Below are positions 14,821 through 21,585 of a DNA stretch of 21,585 nt, in pieces; the first letter of the stretch is position 1, and the number at the start of each line of letters is the position of its first letter. This DNA is from Geofilum sp964396555. Lineage in GTDB: Bacteria; Bacteroidota; Bacteroidia; Bacteroidales; Marinilabiliaceae. The position numbers and the translations under genes are program-made. The stretch covers positions 1 through 21,585 of the forward strand of contig CAYNFX010000026.1 in NCBI GenBank assembly GCA_964396555.1, written 5' to 3'. The notes below the pieces were generated by a model. It searched no databases and was not told where the DNA came from. It saw only the letters and a program-made list of their open reading frames with translations.

Positions 14821-15990
14821 TTATTTCTTGCTAATCTGACTAAGGTCAAAACCAAGTGTAAAACGGACTGTATTTGCCAGCGGGTTGTTTTGGACTACTG
14901 GAATGATGTATGAAGCATCGAGAGTCATCATATTGAATTTCAGTCCCACACCGGCGGTAAACAATTTGCGGTTACCTTTTCTTTCGTGTTCGTGGAAGTA
15001 ACCTGCTCTAACGGCAAACTGATCCACATACCAATACTCAATACCCAGTGCAATATTGATTTCCTGAAGTTCCTCTTCCATTCCTCCCGGAGCATCTGAG
15101 AAGGATTTAAACATGGCCTTGGGGACAGACATATTGCTGTACTTGTTTTGATAATCCTCGGGGGAGTCGGTCCTTTCTGACACAAGTGGAGTTGGAACCA
15201 AGAGTTTGTTGAAATCCAGATTCACATTCAACTTGTTATAGTCATCAATCTCAGTGTCGAGAGATAAACCAATACCTAGGTTAGTAGGAATATACTGCTT
15301 GTTTACTTTATCATATGAGATCTTGCTTCCAATATTTGAAATATTGATACCGGCTGCAATGTGTGACGGGATACCAATCATTTCTGTCTCACTGCGGTAA
15401 TAGAAAGCAATGTCTGCGGCAAAAGAATTTCCTGGTTCCATGTCCTCCTGCATAGCATTAAGATCGGAGCGAATATATCTGAAAGCAACCGAACCCGACA
15501 ACTTTTCAGTAAGTAGACGACTATAGGCAAGATCCAAGGCAAATTCATTGGGCTTTACATCAACGCCCGGCCCATCTCCAGAATTGTAGTTTATTACCCC
15601 AAGAGTAAAGTATCTTATTGAAGCTGCAACTACCTGCAGGTCATCTATACGCTTGTATCCTGTAACGTAGTAAAGGTTGATATCGTTGACAAGTTTGCGT
15701 AGCCAGGGGGTGTATGAGATAGCTACCTCGGAATCATGTGTGGTAAAGGCAAACTTGGCAGGGTTCCAGTACAGGGAGTTTACGTCAGGAGTTGAAGCCA
15801 CACCTGTATTTCCCATTGCACCACCTCTTGAGTCTGGCACTATACCTATAAATGGAACGGCAGTGTTTATAATGTTGGTTTGTCCGCTCAGGTCTCCATA
15901 ATCGTTTCCATTCTGCGCATTTATGGCGGAAATACCTGCTACCATCAATGCAGTTCCAATCGTAATATCCCTAAAAAACCTGTTCATCAT
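14821..15990 (-). CDS. porV: Type IX secretion outer-membrane protein PorV (LptO)
   Basis: A FadL-like outer-membrane beta-barrel that takes cargo emerging from the SprA channel and carries it to PorU for CTD removal and anchoring. The 389 residues have a signal peptide (about 1-25, ending INAQ), then the PorV signature TAVPFIGIVPDSRGGAMGN and DVNSLYWNPAKFAF, alternating beta strands, and a C-terminal strand ending RFTLGFDLSQISKK. Two adjacent ATGs (15990 and 15987) are possible starts. It is downstream of porU by 167 nt and has its own likely promoter. Identification rests on sequence plus the porU/gldJ neighbourhood. Confidence 0.95.
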   Translation of the reverse strand: MMNRFFRDITIGTALMVAGISAINAQNGNDYGDLSGQTNIINTAVPFIGIVPDSRGGAMGNTGVASTPDVNSLYWNPAKFAFTTHDSEVAISYTPWLRKLVNDINLYYVTGYKRIDDLQVVAASIRYFTLGVINYNSGDGPGVDVKPNEFALDLAYSRLLTEKLSGSVAFRYIRSDLNAMQEDMEPGNSFAADIAFYYRSETEMIGIPSHIAAGINISNIGSKISYDKVNKQYIPTNLGIGLSLDTEIDDYNKLNVNLDFNKLLVPTPLVSERTDSPEDYQNKYSNMSVPKAMFKSFSDAPGGMEEELQEINIALGIEYWYVDQFAVRAGYFHEHERKGNRKLFTAGVGLKFNMMTLDASYIIPVVQNNPLANTVRFTLGFDLSQISKK

Positions 15991-16068
15991 AAGTAGTTGT
16001 TGTTTAAACTTATCCCTGTTCGAATTGTTTCTGAAAACTGTGCGAACAATGTGATTGTGTATTTTCTA

Positions 16069-16090
16069 AAAACAGATAAAGTTCTGTTTT
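16069..16090 (-). terminator. Hairpin in the porU-porV gap, possible attenuator
   Basis: AAAACAGA (16069-16076) pairs with TCTGTTTT (16083-16090) around a six-base loop. On the minus strand the 3' arm runs into TTTTT-A, so it is terminator-like but AT-rich. It lies after the putative porV promoter, so it could also be a leader structure. Confidence 0.3.
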
Positions 16091-16134
16091 ATTGTTAACT
16101 TACTCCTATAATTTACTCCCCTGAAAAGAGCCTG

Positions 16135-16142
16135 CAAATATA
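16135..16142 (-). promoter_or_regulatory. Putative porV-ispF promoter (-7 box)
   Basis: On the minus strand TATATTTG is an exact TAnnTTTG match, starting 16 nt after the porU stop. No TTG is seen at the -33 position, so activity is uncertain. Transcription would begin near 16128, giving a leader of about 138 nt for porV. Confidence 0.4.
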
Positions 16143-16157
16143 AGTATTTAGGTATTA

Positions 16158-19100
16158 CTATTTAATTAATAGTTTTTCAATTCTTTGAGTCTCCTTACCA
16201 TTGCCGGACTTAATACCGAAGCGAAGCAGGTATAGGCCGGGAGTTCTTATCCCCAGTTGATATGGATCTATTGATACAGGAGCGAGTGTATTGCCATCTA
16301 CAAGACACTGAATCTTTATGCTTCCTGTTATCCTGCCATTGAAACTGATTGCCTCACATAGTATTGTAAGCGCTGCGTTGGCTTCATCCGTGTTAAAGCG
16401 TATATTCACAGTTGATCCGGTAGAAATGGGATTCGGGTACATTACAAAGTCCCTTATTGCAAGCTCATTGCTGCTGCCAACGACAAATTCTGTCTCAACC
16501 ATTGATGAGTTATTGTAGTTGTCCCATGCTTTAAAGCTAAGAGTGTACCTGCCAGGTTCAAGCTTTGGAATCTGATAGGCCACTGCACCCGATCGGAAAT
16601 CGTTCGGACTTGCTACAAAATACTCGTTGAGTATAATAGGGTTGTATGAATCTCCATTGAGAATCACTGTAATATCGTGGCCTATGCCACTTCCTGAAGT
16701 ATTGACGCCGGATTTGTCGAAGATGCTTGCATAGAGTATCGGAGCACTGCCGGTAATGTTCCCGGACTCAAAACCGGGGTGATTGAGATAAAGGTCAATT
16801 TCTGGACCTTCATCGTCATTTGATGCGTTATCGTTAAATCCCCCGATTATTATGTTTTTAAATGCACCGAAGGCTTCCCCCTGTTCTTCAGAATATGCAT
16901 AGTAACTGATCTTTCCCGGGGCGTAATTATAACGAATATCGTAGGGAACCATAAAGCTAAGTTCGAATTCCCCGTTCCTGACACTAGCCTTACCTCTGAA
17001 AAGGACGTTTGAGTAATTCCTGAAGCGGAATGGTGTTGAGCCCCCGTTGCCCAGGGTAGTAATCTCTCGTTGTTTGTCATATACTATCACTTCTACTTCC
17101 CCGTTGTATGAGCCAAGCTTTTCCCCTTGCAGATTAGTAATCTCCCCTTTAATATTTGTCAACGACAAAGCTCTGAGGGTATCAGGTTCCTCTGCAACTG
17201 TTTTATTGTTTATTGCAATTGTCCTTACCTGATTTTGCGGATATATTAGTCTCAGAGCCGGGTCACCCAGGAGCATAAAGTTGAGCTTGTTGACACTATT
17301 GCCTGCATCGTTTTTAGTGTTCTTTANNNNNNNNNNNNNNNNNNNNNNNNNNNNNNNNNNNNNNNNNNNNNNNNNNNNNNNNNNNNNNNNNNNNNNNNNN
17401 NNNNNNNNNNNNNNNNNNNNNNNNNNAGCATAAAGTTGAGCTTGTTGACACTATTGCCTGCATCGTTTTTAGTGTTCTTTATGATAGACCCCAGGGTGGG
17501 AGTATTGCCATTCTCATCTCTTTCAAATACATGGTTGAAAAAAGAGTTGTTGACCTGGAAATTGAGGCCCGAGTAAACAAGCCGCGTTGTTGAAAGCAGG
17601 GCTATGGCTCCTCCCTTGGGATTCAGAAGGAGATTCTCTCCTCCCGATTTTACTGAGGGGTCGTCGAAGCGGCTAAACTCACAGGTCGCAGTAACAAAGA
17701 GTGCTAGTCTTTTGATATTAGACCAGTTTTCAATATCGCTCTTAGTTATTACCTGTTCATGTGCAAGGCCGTTGATACTTCCGTGTCCTACAAAGTTGAA
17801 CAACAGGGTTCCTTCAGCAACAGTACGACCTGTAAGGTCATGAACCTCCGGTGAGCGTTCTCCTGTGGTAGTACTTGTTTTTCTGTAATTGTCGAGATAT
17901 ATCTTACGTATGTCAAATTCCGGGTTGTTGGCCTCAATTTTTTGCGCCAGCAAGTCAGCATCCCTCATATGTACATTGTAATCTCCGTCATCTGCCAGGA
18001 AGGTCACCAGTTTTTTCCAGGTTCCATTATCCTGCTCAAAAATATAACGTTTGATCTTGTTAAGAGCAATTTCAGCCTCTGTTCTGGTTTCTGCAGGTAT
18101 ACGTCCTATGCCAATATCCAGCCTGTCGTACCTGTCATCTGCTCCTTCATACTCATCAAGAAAACCGAAATAGTCGTCAGTGACATAGCTCTCGGTATAG
18201 TGTATAGAGTTTTCTGACTGATAGGTAACAACGAGTGATTTGGGTTTCCCTTCTGGGCTACGGGGATTGTATGATCCCTGTCCAAAGAGGAGCAGATAGC
18301 GGGGAGAGTTTTCATTTCCCTCTCCTGATCTTTCATAGAGCATTCTCATAAAGGAACGAATAGCAGTAGGGTCTGTATGTCCCCATGAGAATTCATTGTA
18401 AAGTTGTTCAGGACTTACAACTACTGTTACCAGATCATCGAGATTTCTGTGAATCTCAGCAAGCTCCTCAGCATAGGGCCTGAAATTTTCGGGAGCCACA
18501 ATTACATAATGAGCCTGTCTTATGGCATGAAGGTTTTGATTCTTTATAGTACTGACAAAAGTAGGGACAGGCAATGTTGTTGATGGCTTGAAAGCAACAT
18601 ACTCACGGAGAGTGTCTGCAGAGGCGGTGAACGAAGAGTATCCAGATTTATGGTCAAGAGGTATCTGAACAGGTGAAACTATATCACTAACGTCCCACAC
18701 AACTGTTGCAGTATTTGCTCCTGAGATTCTATACTCAGCAACTTCATCAGCTTCGTCCAGGATTGAGTTGTTAAACTGCAGTTCATCACCACTTAATTGT
18801 AAGCTGGCAGTAGCATTTATAGAAATAAAGTCAAGCCACCCGTATGCGTTACGGGCATTATCACTAAATCTTACCTTTATATTGAGGTTGCTCCCTCCGT
18901 TGTAAAATTTTGCAATCCCTTCTCCTTCTCTGGCATAATAGCTGTCGTAGCGTGATAAATCCGTTGCCGGCAACGATATTGCCAGGGTTGGAGAGTTTGC
19001 TTCATTGACTGTTAAATTGAAACTGTTAATACTCTGAGAGCGGGAAACCACTGATGCATATATTACTGCTTCCCCGGATTCGGTCCTGTTTGGTACCTGA

Positions 19101-19717
19101 AAAGTAAAGGATCTTTCAAGTGTACCCGATACGCTAAAATTTTCACCATAGAGTTTATTGCCTGATTTTATCAGGCTAGTAATATCACTCTCATGGAAGT
19201 CCCTGTAGGTATAGGTGTCTATGATTTTGTCAGGTTGCACATTCTGTGATGATGTTGTTACCACGGTCCTTGGAGAGGGTTTGATGTCGCCTAAAAAATA
19301 AAATGCTAAGCTTTCCCAGTTGTGGAGCTTATGAACAAAGATTTTCTTTTCATAATCCCATTGCCAGGTTGCCGGACCATGTGCATAGAAATAAAGAACA
19401 TCATTGTAATGCCATACTGCAATTTCAGGGAGGTCATCTATACGCTGTTCTTTGTTGACACGAGGCAGCATCTTTCCGCCAAGGCCAAATACTGCCACTT
19501 TGGATGGATCGGGATACCCCCATGAACGCAGTGTTGAGTAAGGAATACGATGTATTCCGCTCTTACTTACAGCAATCTTTGTCCACATGCCGTTTGCCAG
19601 GACCGAATTATCCCTGTATCCGGATGTGCTCTGAGCACTTACCTGAATGTCAGCAGTGAAAAATATCAGTGATATTCCCAGTATATAGATATATCGTGAA
19701 ATAAAAATCTTCCTCAT
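16158..19717 (-). CDS. porU: Type IX secretion gingipain-like sortase PorU (interrupted by an assembly gap)
   Basis: Cell-surface C25-family cysteine protease that cuts the CTD signal from T9SS cargo and links it to A-LPS. The first 763 residues (19717 to 17429) and the last 371 (after the Met at 17276) are separated only by 100 Ns flanked by identical 55-base copies. Removing 155 bases joins them in frame as NKLNFM-LLGDPALRL, a family hallmark, giving 1134 residues, close to P. gingivalis PorU. Signal peptide 1-29. Catalytic pair: His645 in NFVGHGSINGLAHEQ and Cys679 in FVTATCEFSRFDD. Its own C-terminal domain begins with MYPNPISTGSTVNIRF and ends with the basic strand ETQRIEKLLIK. It is divergent from gldJ and upstream of porV. 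Confidence 0.96.
17272..17326. repeat. Left copy of a 55-base gap-flanking duplication (assembly overlap)
   Basis: Identical to 17427-17481, from AGCATAAAG to GTTCTTTA. Each copy abuts the N run on opposite sides, so the copies are two contig ends that overlap by 55 bases rather than a repeat in the genome. Confidence 0.95.
17327..17426. other. Run of exactly 100 Ns (scaffold gap)
   Basis: A fixed-size placeholder within porU. Given the matching flanks, the true gap length is probably minus 55, that is, no sequence is missing. Confidence 0.98.
17427..17481. repeat. Right copy of the 55-base gap-flanking duplication (assembly overlap)
   Basis: Identical to 17272-17326. Merging the two copies restores the porU frame. 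Confidence 0.95.
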
Positions 19718-20042
19718 CAGGTGTGTTTTATCAGCCTTTAAATATACGCTTTATGTGATCAAAATGTTAGCCTCCCATGGGTTACCAATAGGTTAACGCA
19801 CAAAAATCGAAAAAAAGTAAGTGTTTTGTGTACCAAAATCCAAAGTCGTGCGTTAAAATTGCGACAAGGTCATCAGAGCAGGAAAGAGGGGCTGAATATT
19901 TTTTTGAAATTTTCAGGCAGGCAAGTATAACCTTTTTATCAGGTTTTGTGTATAAATCAGAGATGGACATTTGCAAGTCCTCTTAATTATTGGTTATCTT
20001 TACAGGGTTGTAACAGAATAATAAGAATTCAACAAATAAGCT
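19718..20042. other. 325-base divergent porU/gldJ intergenic region with inverted repeats
   Basis: No gene is supported here. It holds a 9-base inverted repeat, TTAACGCAC (19793-19801) and GTGCGTTAA (19848-19856), 46 bases apart. A second pair, CACAAAA (19799-19805) and TTTTGTG (19824-19830), shares bases with the left arm, so the two folds exclude each other. A 7-of-8 -7 box for porU lies on the minus strand at 19739-19746 but lacks a well-spaced -33 box. The gldJ promoter is at the right end. Confidence 0.6.
19971..20002 (+). promoter_or_regulatory. Putative gldJ promoter
   Basis: TTG (19971-19973), 21 nt, then TATCTTTA (19995-20002), seven of eight matches to the -7 consensus. The leader to the ATG at 20043 would be about 35 nt. 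Confidence 0.45.
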
Positions 20043-21530
20043 ATGAGATTCAGATCCAGTTTATTATTTGTCAGTTTAGGAGCCGCTTTGATGCTGGGAT
20101 CATGCGGTGGTGGCAATAAAACCAACGTTTCTTCAACCACCGGATGGAAGTATAATGATGCTAAGTTTGGTGGTTTTGAGTACGAGGGAGAGTATGAGCA
20201 GGAAACAGGCCCGGGTCTTGTATTCATTGAAGGTGGTACCTTTATAATGGGCCAGGTTGATGAAGACGTCATGAAGGAATGGGATAACGTTCCACGTCGA
20301 GTTACTGTACCTTCATTTTATATGGATGAGACAGAGGTTTCCAATGCTCACTACCGTGAATATTTACATTGGATAAACAGGGTATTCGTAAGTTACCCCG
20401 AAGTTTACCGTAATGCACTCCCCGACACAATGGTTTGGCGTCGTCCTATGGCGTACAACGAGCCTTATGTTGAAAACTACTTACGTCACCCGGCGTTTAG
20501 TGATTACCCTGTGGTAGGTGTAAACTGGATTCAGGCTAATAACTATTGCGCATGGCGTACAGACCGTGTCAATGAGCTTATCCTAGTACGGGAAGGCATT
20601 ATTGAGCTGAGCCTTGAAGGTCAACAAGATGAAAACAATTTTAATACTGAATCATACCTGCTAGGTCAGTTTGAGGCTACCTCAGGTCGTCGTCCAATGG
20701 AAGACTTGTTTACAGGCGAACAACGCAGAGTAAGGCCAGATGATGGTGTTCTGCTACCACGTTACCGCCTACCAACCGAAGCTGAATGGGAATATGCAGC
20801 AATGGGTCTTATTGGTAACTCATATGAGGAAAGACTTACAAATCGCAGGATCTATCCTTGGGATGGCCATATTGTACGTAACCCAAGCAAGAAGTATCGT
20901 GGCGAAATGATGGCCAACTTTATTCGTGGAGCAGGTGACTACATGGGTATGGCCGGTTCACTGAATGATGGTGGTGATATTACAGTTCCTGTTAAATCAT
21001 ACTGGCCCAATGATTACGGTCTTTACTGTATGGCTGGTAATGTTAACGAATGGGTTGCTGACGTATATCGTCCCTTGTCTTTTTCGGATGTTGAAGAATT
21101 TAGCCCTTACAGAGGTAATGTTTTCCAACAAAAGGTTCTTGACAGTGAAGGAATGGTTGTTGAAAAAGATGAATATGGACGTATTCGTTACCGTGAAGAA
21201 AGTGCAGATGATATTTTAGACAGGAAGAACTATCGCGCTGGTGATAACCGCAACTACAAAGATGGTGATCCAATATCAAATATTGCAATTGGTGGTGACT
21301 GGACTAGTGACACTGAAGCAAATACCAATTCTATGTACTCTAGCGGTGGTAATCTGGGTAGTATGATATCTGATCGTGCACGTGTTTACAAAGGCGGTGG
21401 CTGGAGAGACAGAGCATACTGGTTAAGCCCTGGAACACGCCGTTACCTTGACGAACGTGAATCACGAGATGACCTTGGATTCCGCTGTGCCATGACACGT
21501 GTTGGCAACCCGATTTCTTCTAAGAAATAG
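20043..21530 (+). CDS. gldJ: Gliding motility / type IX secretion lipoprotein GldJ
   Basis: Lipoprotein needed for the T9SS and gliding apparatus in Flavobacterium, where loss also destabilises GldK. The 495 residues have a signal peptide with lipobox LGSC (Cys21), then the GldJ-type N-region TGWKYNDAKFGGFEYEGEYE and PGLVFIEGGTFIMGQV. An FGE/SUMF1-like domain follows: YMDETEVSNAHYREYL (93-108), YLRHPAFSDYPVVGVNWIQ (146-164), YRLPTEAEWEYAA (241-253), AGNVNEW (331-337), KGGGWRD (450-456) and DLGFRCA (477-483). The Cys-containing active-site segment of real formylglycine enzymes is replaced by WLSPGTRR, so it is a structural relative without that activity. Wording of the N-region and the porU/porV neighbours favour GldJ over its paralogue GldK. 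It is monocistronic, with a terminator after it. Confidence 0.93.
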   Translation: MRFRSSLLFVSLGAALMLGSCGGGNKTNVSSTTGWKYNDAKFGGFEYEGEYEQETGPGLVFIEGGTFIMGQVDEDVMKEWDNVPRRVTVPSFYMDETEVSNAHYREYLHWINRVFVSYPEVYRNALPDTMVWRRPMAYNEPYVENYLRHPAFSDYPVVGVNWIQANNYCAWRTDRVNELILVREGIIELSLEGQQDENNFNTESYLLGQFEATSGRRPMEDLFTGEQRRVRPDDGVLLPRYRLPTEAEWEYAAMGLIGNSYEERLTNRRIYPWDGHIVRNPSKKYRGEMMANFIRGAGDYMGMAGSLNDGGDITVPVKSYWPNDYGLYCMAGNVNEWVADVYRPLSFSDVEEFSPYRGNVFQQKVLDSEGMVVEKDEYGRIRYREESADDILDRKNYRAGDNRNYKDGDPISNIAIGGDWTSDTEANTNSMYSSGGNLGSMISDRARVYKGGGWRDRAYWLSPGTRRYLDERESRDDLGFRCAMTRVGNPISSKK

Positions 21531-21550
21531 AGCTTATTTAAAACATTAAG

Positions 21551-21577
21551 AAAAAGCCGGTTTTCGCCGGCTTTTTT
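21551..21577 (+). terminator. Rho-independent terminator after gldJ
   Basis: AAAAAGCCGG (21551-21560) pairs with CCGGCTTTTT (21567-21576) around TTTTCG, followed by another T. It begins 20 nt past the gldJ stop. Confidence 0.93.
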
Positions 21578-21585
21578 GCATTTTT

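Noticed and set aside
16158..17276. Separate CDS starting at the Met at 17276
   Set aside because: It is the C-terminal third of PorU. The Met is internal (NFM-LLGDPAL) and appears as a start only because of the false gap.
20043..21530. Formylglycine-generating enzyme / sulfatase activator
   Set aside because: The active-site Cys segment is absent, it is a lipoprotein, and the neighbours are porU and porV.

Overview
This window looks like a chromosomal stretch from a gliding-type or T9SS-bearing member of the Bacteroidetes (Bacteroidota), probably near Bacteroidales/Marinilabiliales. The evidence is the type IX secretion genes gldJ, porU and porV, a RecR/LemA/TPM gene run, and repeated matches to the Bacteroidetes promoter (TTG, about 19-21 nt, TAnnTTTG) with no Shine-Dalgarno sequences. 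The closer placement is inference. It is mostly core genome with little mobile DNA.

Layout. Left edge (1-2905): the 3' part of apbE, the flavin transferase that matures Na+-NQR/Rnf. Facing it is a 60-residue Cys-rich one-helix membrane protein resembling the NQR maturation factor NqrM, followed by a Na+/solute symporter. A solo IS3/IS150-like end may lie in the apbE-nqrM gap. Next (2990-6460) is a tight six-gene plus-strand operon: recR, a 4-TM protein, a capless HAD phosphatase, a LemA lipoprotein and two TPM-domain proteins. It ends at a strong bidirectional terminator. The facing minus-strand block (6489-9760) holds two pairs: an M23 peptidase with a MerR-type regulator, and a Nif3-like protein with a coiled-coil/C4 zinc ribbon protein. 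alaS (10013-12643) follows on the plus strand. A secreted CapA-type metallophosphatase lies on the minus strand, and a cold-shock gene is divergent from it.

Right side (14326-21530): the T9SS locus. porU, porV and ispF run on the minus strand and gldJ is divergent from a 325-bp intergenic region. porU looks broken by 100 Ns, but the 55 bases on each side of the gap are identical. Merging that overlap restores one continuous 1134-residue PorU in frame, so the break is an assembly artefact rather than biology.

How the genes work together: PorU (sortase) and PorV (shuttle) form the outer-membrane attachment complex that removes CTD signals and anchors cargo, while GldJ is a lipoprotein needed for the T9SS/gliding apparatus. 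ApbE, the NqrM-like protein and the symporter suggest a Na+-based energy economy. I found no tRNA, rRNA, CRISPR array, prophage or complete insertion sequence. I did not find a clearly novel multi-gene system. The least explained parts are the NqrM-like protein, the LemA/TPM/TPM module and the structured gldJ/porU intergenic region.
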